From Cordia subcordata (lineage: Eukaryota; Streptophyta; Magnoliopsida; Boraginales; Cordiaceae): 64,000 bases of DNA. The position numbers and the translations under genes are program-made. The stretch spans positions 2,852,001-2,916,000 of the forward strand of contig JAPTOF010000015.1 of NCBI GenBank assembly GCA_028554755.1, written 5' to 3'. Positions 20,441-32,206 of this stretch are shown here, one piece after another. How positions within the stretch are numbered: the stretch's first letter is position 1; every line of letters begins with the position of its first letter. The notes under the pieces were generated by a model. The model saw nothing but the letters and a program-made list of their open reading frames with translations, searched no databases and was not told the origin of the DNA.

Positions 20441-22770
20441 TTTTTCCTCTAGCCACAACTCTTCTAGCTCTAGCTCTAGCTCTCACGGCCTTATTCTTCA
20501 AGATAAACAAGGAAATGCAAAGTTAAAATCTCTCCCATGGCTGTCGAGTTTTCAAGAGCAAAAGCTTTTGCTGAAACTTCGAAGGATGTTGTGCTTGTTG
20601 AGGAAATACCCACGCCTTTTGTGTCTCGTTCTGATTCTCCCAAAGTAAAGAAAAATTTGATTGCACATTCTTTGGATGATCTAAATAGCAAAATGAGGTC
20701 TTGTTCTCCTGAAATCCATTCCAAGAATTTGGGCAACCAGGTTGAAGAAGAAGGGTTATTACTCGGCAGCACCTTTGCTTCACCCATTGGTCATTACCCA
20801 TTTCGAGCTCTAGTGCTCACAAGGTCAGCTCCTTTTCTAGCCCAACTAGTCCTAGTTCGACAACTCATCCTAGGCCATGTGATCAGGTTAAATCTACTAA
20901 TCTTTTGACAACTGAACCATCAACTAATCAACAAAATTTGCATTTTCCTGATCCAAATCAGCCTTCCCGCTTCTCCTCTTTTTCTTTTGCTGATTTGGAC
21001 GCCAAATCACACCAACTTGGGGCCTCTTTTTCCACATCACCAAATGTCTTTCTAGCTCATCTCATTGACCAAAACAGCTCTCACTCAGGTTCATATGCTG
21101 TAGCAATTATGGGCAATAATAAAACTACCCCACCAACTCAACACAACATGGATGAATTTCCAACACTATCTCAAGCATATCTTGGCCAAAAGGCGAGCAA
21201 TAAAGTGCTAAACCATCCCCCAAACTTGAATTTTAGGGATAATCTCTAGCAGCAAGTTTCACTTCCGTATGAGGCTATTCCAACTAATCAACATGGGCAA
21301 TTTGCAAAGTCTAATGTTCAGCAACAACCAACTCGGCCTCAAACTGAAAATGGCCAATTTCTTGACGCTTCCATCGTCCATTCTCAAGCTCAAATTTCTC
21401 CAGCAACTTGGAACTACCCGAGGGATTGGCAAAAAACTTTTTTAGGTAATCTCTATAATACTTGCAAGCTTGAATATTTTCAACCTATCGAGGAAAATGG
21501 TTTGGTTGGGGCTGCCCCCCTTGAAGAAATTTTTGTTGAAAGGGATACACATTGGCAATGTTGCTTAATTGGCCAATTTATTGATAAGCCTCCTCCCTTC
21601 TTTCTCATCAAAAAAATGGTTGAAACACAATGGAAGCATTACGATCATATTGAAATCAAATCTTTGGAACATGGTTTCTTTGTTTTCAAATTTGAAAATG
21701 ATGAATATTGTGATCAAGTCCTTGAACAACTTTGGCATATGAACCACCGATCCCTCCTCTTTAGAAAATGGGATGCGAATGCTCAATATCTTAATTTTAG
21801 TAGCGATAAGGCACCTTCTTGGGTCAAATTTAGAAATGTGCCTTGTTTGTTGATCACCCATAAAGGTTTAAGCTATATTGCAAGCACCATTGGCTATCCA
21901 TTACAAATGGATAAGCTTACGAAGTCTAGAACATTTGTTGGTTTTGCTAGGGTTTGCATTGAGATGGACCTTACTAAAGACTTACCGGATTGCACTTATG
22001 TTAAAATGAGAAATGGTGAATGGGTCAAGGTTGAATAGAATATGCTTGAAAGCCTTTGGTCTGCACTTCTTGCAAGATTGTCGGCCACACCTCAAGCTCT
22101 TGCCTCCATGCTCCAAACAACAAGGTTCAAAATAAGTTGAGGAATGAAAAGGGTGGGAATGCATAGAAGAAGATGCGTACTAAAAAGATTTGGAAGCCAA
22201 TTACCAACACTATGCCATTTCATGGTACAGAAGTACCCTCTTCACTTGGTAATCGGGACACAAACAATTCACTTGAAGGTTCATCCTTGAATGCAAAGCA
22301 ATCTCTTGATGGTAATAAATTTGCTTCTCTTGCAACTCAAGAAGATGAGAAGGAAAATGAAATCAATGGGCCTGCCCAAGTTTGTGAAGATTCTCCCCAT
22401 GATCATAATGGTACTAAAAGAGTGGAAAGTGGTGGGTTGGGTGTTGAACAACATGTTAATCAAAACTTAGAGATATTGAATGAAGATAGAGCATTGGGAG
22501 AGCATTTTGATAAGGATGGCATTGAAGGAAAAGATATTGAAGCTCCACCCGAGAAAGTTGATCCCCCACCCACCCATGGTTGATTCTTCATCTTGTCTCT
22601 CTTCTCTGTTGATGATGTTTGTTTTTGGAATCCTTTCCTTGTTGCTTTTTCTTGCCCCTCAAATCTTGGATTGGTTAGTATTGTTGTATCATATGATATG
22701 AAGGGTTTGTAGTGTACTTGTACAATTTTTGCAGTTAATAAAAACTTACTTACCTCGCAAAAAAAAAAAA
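20441..22770 (+). mobile_element. ORF1-only retroposon H5, nearly complete
   Basis: The left boundary is uncertain (a CTCTAG-repeat leader near 20455-20485). ORF1 runs to 22583 and is followed directly by a 175-nt H-type 3' UTR and A12 (22759-22770) after the terminus CTTACTTACCTCGC. There is no ORF2. The 3' UTR stem arms are CCCCTCAAATC (22655-22665) and GATATGAAGGG (22695-22705). No target-site duplication was found because the left end is unclear. Confidence 0.75.
20530..22583 (+). pseudogene. H5 ORF1: DUF4283/zinc-knuckle protein
   Basis: The N-terminal Ser-rich part (from about 20537) has an open 123-codon frame, then switches to the frame with TTEPSTNQQNLHFPDPNQ (20905-21249). After a stop at 21247 come NYPRDWQKTFLGNLYNTCK and HWQCCLIGQFIDKPPPFFL. 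The block 21502-22038 is open through DUF4283 (SRTFVGFARVCIEMDL). A one-base insertion at about 22035 precedes the knuckle (VCTSCKIVGH, then C, in another frame). The tail is open at 22173-22583 (DTNNSLEGSSLNAKQSLDGN). Closest to H3. Confidence 0.8.
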
Positions 22771-23269
22771 GTGTTGTCCTGCCTAGAGTCAATCAAGTCT
22801 CAACTATGGCAAATGCCACTTTAGAAGCATCTCCAAGAAATACTTTGACTTCAAATCAATTTGCATCACTTGAAGACACTTCAAACAAAATTGAAAATGA
22901 CTCTTTGATCAAAGAGAATGAAGGACGGGATCTTGAAAATGAAGGCAACGAAAAAGCGAGTCTTGAAGGAACTCAACATGATTGTGAGAGGGAAGAAGGT
23001 GTGTACTTCGAGGAAGCACCGAGGGCTTGTGCACCCCCGAGTGATAATGTACCCTTTTCCTTCCCCCCATTTGATGTTACCCTTTGTACTTTTCTTTTTG
23101 TTCGCTGGTTGGTTTTTTTTCTTTTGTTTGTAATTTCTTTGTTGTTTTTTTTAACTCTTCCCCTTAAGTTGATTTCTTGGCCTATTTGTTTTATCTAAGC
23201 TTGAAGGGAATGGTGATGTCTATCTACTCATTTACGATTAATAAATCTTACTTAACTCGCAAAAAAAAA
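22771..23269 (+). mobile_element. ORF1-only retroposon H6, 3' part
   Basis: An ORF1 tail (22806-23060: TLTSNQFASLEDTSNKIEND) runs directly into a T-rich 3' UTR and A9 (23261-23269) after CTTAACTCGC. No ORF2. The 5' part is absent: either truncated, or displaced by H5 whose poly(A) abuts it. The 3' UTR is less like that of H5 and H7, so this may be a second H subfamily. Confidence 0.65.
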
Positions 23270-23404
23270 GATTGGAGGAATTAAGCTTAAAAACCTTGGA
23301 TTAAAGGATAATCTTGCTCCACACTCAATACTTAAGGAAGGGGAAATTCCAAGTGACTCAAATTGTACAATCCTGAGGCGCAATGCCTCCTCAACTCCAA
23401 CTCA

Positions 23405-24055
23405 ATGAATTATTGTTCATGGAACATTAGGGGGTTTAATTCCTTCAACAAGCAAAAGAAAGTTTTGAGATTGATTAATAAACACCAATTGCATCTCTTT
23501 TGACTTTTGGAAACCTAGGTCACTAAAGTGGATAGCATCAAGAAGGTTGGTTCACTTTTTGCAAGAATGGGTCTTGCAAACTACATTGATGAAAATATCA
23601 AAGGTAGGCTTTGGGTCTTTTGCAGAGATAACCTTAATGTTAAAGTTATTGATTCTTTTGAACAAGGAGCCTTATTCAACTTTGATGATCATGTCTACAA
23701 ATCTTTCCTTGTTGCCTTCATTTACAGGAAAAATGATCCAAAAATTAGAAGCAAGCTATGGATTAAAATTGAGGAATGATGTGTTTGGTGTGAGGAAAGT
23801 GACCTTTGTCTCATGAGGGATTTCAATGAAATTCTTCACCATGGTGATAAATCTAACACTTATACCATTCCAAATAGTGCTTGGGAATTCAAAAAGTGTG
23901 TTGCAAGAAGCAATCTTGAGAATGGTAGCATAGATAAGATTACTTGGTCTCTTCCCCCCAATGGTCATTTTCTTTCAAGCACACATGGGACCAAAGACAT
24001 TGCAAAGGAGAACCTTTTATTGGTAATAACCTGATTTGGTTTACCTTTTAATGGT
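23405..24055 (+). pseudogene. L8 ORF2 start (endonuclease) with deletion
   Basis: The start codon at 23405 overlaps the ORF1 stop (ATGA). EEP motifs: SWNIRGFN, then LLET with two stops, FVAFIY-like (LVAFIYRKND), and GDFNE decayed to RDFNEILHHGDKSN. After WEFKKCVARSN the frame passes into DKITWSLPPNGHF of the distant C-terminal region. The RT is entirely missing. Confidence 0.75.
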
Positions 24056-24081
24056 AATAACCTGATTTGGTTATTACCATT
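24013..24081. repeat. Tandem duplication and hairpin at L8/L9 junction
   Basis: A 31-bp unit at 24013-24043 is repeated with two differences at 24044-24074. AATGGTAATAACC (24050-24062) is the exact reverse complement of GGTTATTACCATT (24069-24081), with a 6-base loop. Confidence 0.9.
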
Positions 24082-24605
24082 CAAGGTAACTCAAACTCAA
24101 CTCATTTTAGTGATGGAGCAAGGAAGCTTAATGTTGGAATTGCAAATCAGCCTTTAATTAATGTTCAACATAAAGCTCAAGAGATTGAAAGGCAACATCA
24201 AACTCAAACAACCAACCACTATAATGCTTGGAAAAAGCTGCTTAGGTTAAGGTATGAGTCTAGTCCTAATGATCCTTACCCTAATTGGGGTGGTGTGTTT
24301 GCTAAACATATGGATACTAATCTAAAATTTGATGAGAAGCATGAATTCAACTTTGTTAATGGAAATAGAGAGGTTGTTGACCCCCGAAGAACTTGTATGA
24401 AGATGGGAACAAATTTTGGAATCATTGTCTTGTTGGGCAATTTCTAGGTGCACCTCCACCTTTCTTCAATATCAAAAACATGGTGGATTTTGCTTGGAAG
24501 AAATTTGGCAAGGTAGATATACATACTAAAGGGAAGGGTCTCTTCAATTTCAAATTTGAAAAAGAAGAGTTTTGCCAAAAGATTCTACAAAAACTATGGC
24601 ATATC

Positions 24606-24621
24606 AACCATAGGCCACTCT
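24606..24621. repeat. Target-site duplication of L10 (left copy)
   Basis: AACCATAGGCCACTCT, repeated at 30609-30624; rejoining across it restores the L9 ORF1 reading (HRPL). Confidence 0.93.
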
Positions 24622-24883
24622 TATGCTCAAAATTTTTTGGAGGATGTATGGCGTTAAAGAATCACTTTGGAATCTTTCCAATGAACTTTCTCTCTCTGCC
24701 ATGAAAATCCTCTACCCTCTCTCTACAAACTTTGATTTTAGCCACCATTTTTCCACCACCACCACACGCCACCCCTAAAAGCCATCTTCCATCTCCATTT
24801 TTATTTTTCAATTTGCAGCCCCAACCTTTGAAACCTAATCACTTTTTCCACACCCGTCCCACAACCCCAACACTAGATTTTCC

Positions 24884-26958
24884 ATGGCAAAGAAGAAGAA
24901 AGGGTCCTCTCCATCAAGACATAGTGCACGTATCTCAGCAAAGAATCAAGCTAAGGAATGTGCATCATTGGCTAAAAACACAAAAGTCATTATGGATGAG
25001 GTTGATTCAGCATCTTTTATTTCTCCTCTTGAGAATGAAGAAGTTTCATCAACCTCAAGCAAGGAACTTTGTGAAGCTTATTATGCATTTGAATTGGGAA
25101 AAACTTTCAAAGCATTGCAAGAGGAGAAAGACAAAGATAAGCTTGAGCTCATGAAATCCCTTTCAAGGAAAGCTAGATCTTTATCACCTCCTAGCAAGGG
25201 TTCTATTTCCTTCTCAAAAGAGAACCGAGAGGTTGAGGATTCTTAACAAAAGCATCTTCGCTCCCCAACAAAGTTTCAAGGTTCTTCTAGCCCAAGGATC
25301 TATTCAAAATATGATAATCAATCCGGAAATGCTCATACCAACAAATTAGGGTCTTCGGACTTGAGGAAAGAAGAAGTTGAAGAAAAGCTTTTACACGCTG
25401 GTCAAAACAAGTTTGCTTTGGATATTAACCTTAGGGGAAAAGAAAGGAACTCTTTTTCTGATTTTGGCAGCCACTTTGCAGCTCAAACTCCCCAAAAGCC
25501 GACAACACAGACTCAAGACCCAAAGCAAAAGTTTGAATCATTTTTCAACTTCAAGAGCCCGGTTCTTTTGATGGAAACTTCCCACCACTCAAAAGCTCAT
25601 TTTCAGCAAAGGAAAAAGGGGACCACAACCGAAATGACGTGGCTGCCATGTCATTTAGTAAAGACACTTCAGCAAACATTCCAAATCAGCCCCCCTTCTA
25701 AATGAAGAAGAAGTTCAAGATTGCACTACTCAGCCCACTAAAATGCTTTTCAAAAATGAAGATTGGAAGGAGAAGAGTGCACTTGAAGCAAAAGAGCCTC
25801 ACAACAAAATGTCCAACAAAATACTCAACAAAATGCTTGGAGAAAGCCACAAAAAATCAGGTTTGAACCTACTTCAAAAACACCATCTCTTGATTGGGGA
25901 AAGGATTTTGCTGAATTTATTAGCACAAATCTGCAATTTGATGATGAAATTGAAGTTAAAATTATTAATGGAGTTAGGGATGTGGTTGACCCTCGGATGA
26001 TTTATATGATGAAGGGGACAAACTATGGACTTATTGTTAAATTGGCCAATTTATAGGCGCCCCACCACCTTACTTTCTTATCAAAAACATGGTTGACTTT
26101 GCTTGGAGAAGGTTTGGCAATGTGGATATCTTCCATAAAGGGAAAGGGCTGTATGTTTTCAAATTTGATAAAGAAGAACATTGTCAAAAAGTCTTGCAAC
26201 AACTTTGGCATGTTAATCATAGACCTTTGCTTCTAAGGAAATGGAAGCCAAATCTTGAGTACATAAATCTGAATTGTAATAAAGTCCCATTGTGGGTTAA
26301 GCTATGGAATGTTCCAATGAGTCTTTGGTCAAAACGAGGGTTAAATTATGTTGCTTTTTTCATTGGGAAGCCTATTCAAATGGATGCTTTGACTGAATCA
26401 AAAAGAAATCTTGAATTTGCAAGAGTTTGTATTGAGGTAAATTTGGAAGAAAGTCTCCCGGATGTTATTTTCCCAAAGCTTAAAGATGGCTCCCGAGCCC
26501 AAGTTGAGGTTGAATATGCTTGGAAGCCTTCAAAATGTTCACATTGCAAAATGGTGGGACATATGGTGGATAAATGTCCCATGAAGCCAGCTGATCAACA
26601 AACTCATGGTCACCTATTGATTTCAAAGCCTAAGCAAAAGAAGCAAGAGGATTGGCAAATCATTGGAAGAAAACTTTCAAAAAATGATAGAAATGCACCA
26701 AACTTTGAGAAAGCAAGCAACATAAGTTCTACAAGCAAGATGGCTGATCCCACTAGGCCAAGCTCTCCAAAACTAATAAGCAATGCTAGTAGGCCTAACC
26801 AAAAGTCCCAACATCAAAATCAATTTCAAGTTCTTGAAGATGATAGTGAGGAGAACAAAGCACCTCCAAAAATACCCGAGGAAGGTGAATTTGTTGCTGA
26901 CCCAATCATAGCTCAAAGTACACATCAAGAGGATCTCTTTCCTCTTCCACCCTCATGA
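24884..26958 (+). pseudogene. L10 ORF1: DUF4283/zinc-knuckle Gag-like protein
   Basis: The start at 24884 (MAKKKKGSSPSRHSARIS) gives a basic motif; codons to 25243 are open, then come a stop and frame changes at about 25250-26080 (linker, NAWRKPQKIRFEPTSK, DWGKDFAEFI). From 26089 the frame is open to 26958: MVDFAWRRFGN, DUF4283 core with SKRNLEFARVCIEVNL, a complete CCHC knuckle (CSHCKMVGHMVDKC, about 26540-26580) and a polar tail. The protein would coat LINE RNA and aid strand transfer. The stop overlaps the ORF2 start (ATGA, 26955-26958). Confidence 0.85.
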
Positions 26959-29900
26959 TTTTTGGCTCTTGGAATGTTAGGGGTTTTAATTCCCGTAAAA
27001 AACACAAGGAAATGAAGTTGCTTATTGGCAAACATAATCTCGATTGTTTTTGTGTTTTGGAGACAAAGACCGTCCAAGAAGCAAATTGCATTGCCACATA
27101 TTTTTGTAGCTTGGGGTTTGACAACTATGTTGATGACAACATTGCTGGCCATCTTTGGCTCTTTTGGAAAAATCATCTCAAGGCTACCATTATTGATACT
27201 TTTGATCAAGGTATGCCTTGCCATTTTGCTTGCCCACCTCATGATCCTTTTTTTGTGGTTTTTGTTTATGGCTGAAATGCCCCCCAAAAAAGGAAATCAC
27301 TTTGGTAGCAAATTGTTAAATGGAGTTTTTGGTGCAAAGAAGATCCTTTATGCATCCTTGGGGACTTCAATGAAGTTCTTCATAGTGGAGATAAATCTTC
27401 CACTTTGTCTATCCCCTCTAGTGCTTGGGATTTCAAGGATTGTATTCGTAAAGCAAGTCTTCTAGAATTCAACCCTATTGGACCACATTTTACTTGGACG
27501 AATAGGAACTCAAATGGCAACCTCCGTGCAAGCAAGATTAATAGAGCTTTGATGAATCCTGGTTGGATGGATTGTATGGGGGATTCATTTCTTTTGGTTG
27601 GTAGTCCAGGAATTTCTGATCATTGCCCGCTTATTCTTCACACTTGTAAGCTCAAGCCTTCCTCTCCAAAGCCATTCAAATTCTATAATGCTTGGGTAAC
27701 ACATGATCATTTCTTGCATATTGTGGAAGATCATTGGAGTGCACAGGTCTTTGGCACTCCAATGTTCATTTTGTTTCAAAAGAAAAAACACCTCAAGCTT
27801 GCTTTAAGGGAGTTTGATAAAGAGCACTACTCTTGCATTCCTTAAAAGATTCATGCACTCAAGGAGATGCTTTGTAAAGTGCAATCTGATTTGATGAGTG
27901 GCCTTCTCAATGATGAAATTCTTGATATGGAGAAAGATATTTTGGCTAAGATTGAAGCTCTTGAGTCCACCTACAATCATATGCTACACCAGAAATCTCG
28001 ACTCAATTGGATTAAAGATGGTGACGCAAACACAAAGTTTTTTCATAGTACTATTCAGGGAAGGAAAAGGAAAAACACTATTTATGCTATCCAAGATTTG
28101 ACTGGTACCCTTGTTTCATCAAGTGAAGGCATTAAGGCGGAATTCATTTCATTCTTCAAAAGCCTACTTGGCACTCCCTTTCAAACTTGTGCAAATATTG
28201 ACAATATCAAAGCTATCGTTGGAAAATCTATTGATGAGGATTGCATTAATTTGCTGGTGGCACCTTTTACCAATGAGGAAATCAAAAACACTCTCTTCTC
28301 TCTCAATCCAAACAAAAGCCCAGGGCCAGATGGTTTTACATCTCTTTTTTACATGGCTGCTTGGAGCATTGTTGGTGATGATGTTTTGAAGGCCATTAGT
28401 TCCTTCTTTGATTCCACAAAGCTTCTTAACGAGGTAAATGCCACTTACATTGCTTTAGTGCCAAAAGTCTCAAATCTTTCTATGGTTAAAGACTATAGGC
28501 CTATCTCTTGTTGCAACACCATTTACAAGTGTATTTCCAAGATGCTTGCAAATAGAATCAAGGCTTGTCTTCCAAGGATTATTTCATGGAATCAATCTGC
28601 TTTTATCAAAGATAGACTTATCAATGAAAATATTCTTGTTGCTCGTGAAGTCTTTAGGGGATATTCAAGAAACCATATTTCTCCTAGATGTGCTCTTAAG
28701 GTTGACATCATGAAGGCATTTGACTCACTTAGTTGGGGCTTTATTGAAAACACTCTCTTGGCATTTGGGTTTCCTGGCAAATTTGTTGCTTCGATTATGG
28801 CATGTGTTTCCTCTCCAAGTTTTACTGTTGCTATCAATGGTAGTTTTCAAGGTTTCTTCAAAGGTGCAAATGGTATTAGACAAGGTGACCCCCTCTCTCC
28901 TTATCTTTTTGTGTTATGTATGGAAGTTCTCACATGTATGCTCAACAAATTGGAAAATGATAGTGGCTTTGACTTTCTCCCCAAGTGTGCCAAATTGAAG
29001 CTTAATCATCTTTGTTTTGCCGATGATTTATTCATCTTTTGTAAGGGTAATTTGAGTTCGGTTGATTGCATCATGGAAATCCTTAGAAAGTTCCATACCC
29101 TTTCGAGGCTTAAAGTTAGCAACACAAAGAGTGATATTTTCTTTGGAGGAGTCCCGAATGATGAAAAACTTGTCGTTCTATCCAAAGTGGGTTTCAAAGA
29201 AGGATCTCTACCAATCTGGTATTTGGGCATCCCTCTTATTTCAAGAAAACTTAGAAGAGCTGATTATGCACCTCTCTTGGAGAAAATTGTGAGCAAACTT
29301 GATAATTGGACCACAAAATGGCTCTCCTATGCGGGTAGGTTGCTTCTTATTAAAACAACCTTTACCCAAATTTGTTCCTATTGGGATGGAATTCTTTTAC
29401 TCCCAAAAGGCATTATCTCAACTCTTGAATCAAAATTCAAGGCTTTCTTATGGCGGGACACAGGTGCAAAAATTGCTTGGAAGGATATTTGCTTTCCATT
29501 TGAGGAGGGGGGGCTGAATGTTCAAAAAATTGAGGATATCAATACCATCTCACTTCTTAAGAGCTTTTGGAAAATGTATTCACGGAGGGAATCAATTTGG
29601 AGCAAATGGGTACATGTGAATTATATCAAGAATGAATCAATTTGGACCATCACCACACCAAAAGATGCTAGTTGGATCCTTAAATTGCTGATTGAATGCC
29701 GAGACATTGCAAGGAATTTTATCACCCATTCCGTGGGAGATGGGAAAAACACTCATTTTTGGCTTGATAAATGGCATCCAAATGGCCTTCTTGGCAGCCA
29801 TTGGAGCTCTGCTTTCCCTACTCCACATTACTTCGCAAAGGTTAGTGATGCTTTCCAACACAACACTTGGAGTTGGCCTATTCATCTTTTGCATGTTGAT

Positions 29901-30542
29901 GTCCCCCCTCTCTTTTCAAATGAGGAAAATGCTGATACTTACATTTAGGATCTCTCCCCCAACGGAACTTTTAGTTTCAAGCATACATGGGAGCATTTTA
30001 GAACAAGAAAAGAGAAGGCAAATTGGCACATTCTTGTTTGGTTCAAGAGACATACCCCAAGACATGCTTTCATTTGTTGGCTTGCTTGTTGGGATAGGCT
30101 TAATACAAAATTCAGATTATTATCTTGGGGGAAAGATACCAATCCAACATGTATCTTTTGCAACATGGGAAGTGAAACTCGAAATCATCTTTTCTTTGAT
30201 TGTTGCTACACAAAAAGAATCTGGAAGCGGGGACTTCAGTTCACAATGGTTCGCATAAATTTGACAAATTGGGATGATATCTTGGCATACATTACTCCCT
30301 TTGTTCTTGAGAAGAGTCTCAAAGCAACTATCTTGAAGCACTTGGTGGGAGCCAGTATTTATCACATTTGGATTGAAAGGAACAATAGAGAATTCAGCAA
30401 AGTGTTTAAAACTGAAGAGCATATTTCCTCGTCCATTGTAAATGATATTAGGCTTAAATGTTCCATGGGAAGGAAATTTACTTCCTCTTGTATTAACAAA
30501 TCTCTTTGCAAATCTTGGAGGCTTGAAGATATTCTTGTATAG
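26955..30542 (+). pseudogene. L10 ORF2: EEP endonuclease, reverse transcriptase, zf-RVT
   Basis: About 1,195 codons by position. Endonuclease: SWNVRGFN, CVLETKT, GDFNEVLHSGDKSS and GISDHCPL, with a TGA near 27272, a frameshift near 27310 and a TAA at about 27843. From 27867 to 29948, 693 codons are open: SRLNWIKDGDANTKFF, NPNKSPGPDGFTS, LKVDIMKAFDSLSW, GIRQGDPLSPYLFV, active site FADD (29016-29027), YLGIPLISRKL and FLWRDTGAKIAWKD. TAG at 29946 replaces a Trp still present in L11. zf-RVT: CIFCNMGSETRNH, C. It ends ..RLEDILV at 30542. No RNase H domain seen. Confidence 0.88.
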
Positions 30543-32190
30543 GGCTGCCTCCTTGGCCTCTTTTATATTGTACATTATTTAATTTATTCTCACTTTCTTC
30601 GTGAAAAAAACCATAGGCCACTCTCGTTGAGAAAATGGGATCTTAATCTTGAGTTTGTGAACTTGTCTTGCAAAAAAGTCCCTATTTGGGTTAAACTTTG
30701 GGAAGTTCCAATGAGCCTATACTCTAAAAGAGGACTTGGCTATATTGCTTCCTTTATTGGAAAGCTAATTCAAATGGATGCTCTCACCGATTCAAGAAGA
30801 AATTTAGAGTTTGCTAGAGTTTGCATTGAAGTTGACTTGGAAGAAAACCTTCCGGATGTGGTTTATCCAAAGCTTAGAAATGGCTCAAGGGCAAAGGTTA
30901 TGGTTGAATTTGCTTGGAAGCCAACAAAATGCACACATTGTAAGATGGTTGGTCATGTGGATGATAATTGCCCACTTAAGCCTAAAACCCAAGCTCAAAG
31001 GCAATTTCCAAAGCAGCCCACAAAAGTTCATTATGAGTGGCAAGCCGCGAGTAAGAAACAAGTTCCATTGAAGACAAGCAATCCTCTCAATGAATCCCAT
31101 GGTGAGGGTACCTCTTTAAAGGCTAAGGATACTTCCCCAAGGAATCCCAATGCAAAGGTACCTCTTGATCCTTCAAGCTCTAAAATGATGCATTCAAATC
31201 ACTTTGAGATACTTGGTCATGTGGGAGAAAATGAAGATGATTCCCTTAATCAAAATGGCCAACATAGAAGGAATGAAGAATTAGATAAAGAGGGTTCTCC
31301 GAATACTAATAGCAACCATAAAATTGAGCCTAGTACTCCTCCTTTACCTTCCTAATGAATCTTTGTTCTTGGAATATTAAGGGGCTCAATTCCCCTAACA
31401 AACAAAATGAAGCAAAGTTGCTGATCAATAAACACCACTTGGACATTCTATGTCTTTTGGAGAACAAAGTGGTTAGTGATGATAGCATTAAACTTATTAG
31501 TGCTCATTTTGATAAAATTGGATTTACAAGTTGCTTAGATGATTTTGTTAAGGGGTGGATTTGGCTTTTTTGGAAGAAAGGTATAAAAGCAACATGGATT
31601 GACTCTTGTGCCCAAGCCTTACTCTTTAATTTTGATGATCAAATTCATAAATCTTTCTTTGTTGCCTTTATCTATGGCCACAATGAAGCATCAAAAAGAA
31701 ATGAACTTTGGAACAAACTTGATCTTTGGTGTGCATGGTGTGAAGAAAGTGATTTTTATATTTTGGGTGATTTCAATGAGGTTTTGCATTGTGGTGACAA
31801 ATCTAACTCTTCTTCCATCCCAAAAAAGTGCTGGAGCTTTCAAAAATTTTGTGGCAAAAGCAAAGTTGCAAGAAGTCAATGCACATGGGCCACACTTTGC
31901 TTGGACGAATAAGAGTCATGAAGATGACTACTTGGCAAGCAAGCTTGATAGAGCTTTGATCAACGAAAATTGGTTTCACAACTACCAACATTCCTTTTTT
32001 TTGGTGGATAGCCCCGGCATCTCCGATCATTGCCCTCTCATCATGCATACTTGTAAGTCCTGGAAATCCTCACCAAAGCCTTTCAAATTTTATAATGCTT
32101 AGGCCTCTCACTTGGATTTCTTGAAGCTTGTTGAAGACAATTGGTGTACACGGGTCTTTGGTACACCAATGTACATTCTCTATCAAAACC

Positions 32191-32206
32191 AAAAAGTATT
32201 AAAGCT
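32191..32206. repeat. Target-site duplication of H7 (left copy)
   Basis: AAAAAGTATTAAAGCT, repeated at 36253-36268, in the L9 ORF2 linker (QKVLKLAL). Confidence 0.93.

Larger units (their letters stand above)
24622..30608 (+). mobile_element. Near full-length LINE L10 with 16-bp TSD and 5' fusion
   Basis: The canonical leader starts at 24684 (AACTTTCTCTCTCTGCC). ORF1 begins at 24884, ORF2 at 26955, and the 3' UTR ends TTTCTTCGTG plus poly(A) at 30604-30610. AACCATAGGCCACTCT at 24606-24621 recurs at 30609-30624 (the first two A's are ambiguous). Between the duplication and the leader lie 62 extra bases (24622-24683) that match a LINE RT C-terminal region (KIFWRMY). About 5.9 kb without that segment. 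The best reference copy of the family here. Confidence 0.92.
24082..31355 (+). pseudogene. L9 ORF1, split by L10
   Basis: The left part (24082-24605) has LRYESSPNDPYPNWGGVFAK, REVVDP, a frameshift at about 24395, GQFLGAPPPFF and MVDFAWKKFGK to HINHRPLL. L10 then interrupts. The right part (30611-31355) resumes at HRPLSLRKWDLNLEF and is fully open: RRNLEFARVCIEVDL, an intact CCHC knuckle (CTHCKMVGHVDDNC, about 30930-30970) and a polar tail. The stop at 31353 overlaps the ORF2 start as TAATG. Confidence 0.85.

Noticed and set aside
20537..20908. An intact 123-codon ORF as a possible host gene
   Set aside because: It runs into the Ser-rich N-terminal part of H5 ORF1 in another frame and has no recognisable domain; best read as retroposon sequence.
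27867..29948. The 693-codon open frame as an active host or element gene
   Set aside because: It is only the RT part of L10 ORF2; stops and a frameshift lie upstream and a TAG lies at 29946. No independent start or promoter was seen.
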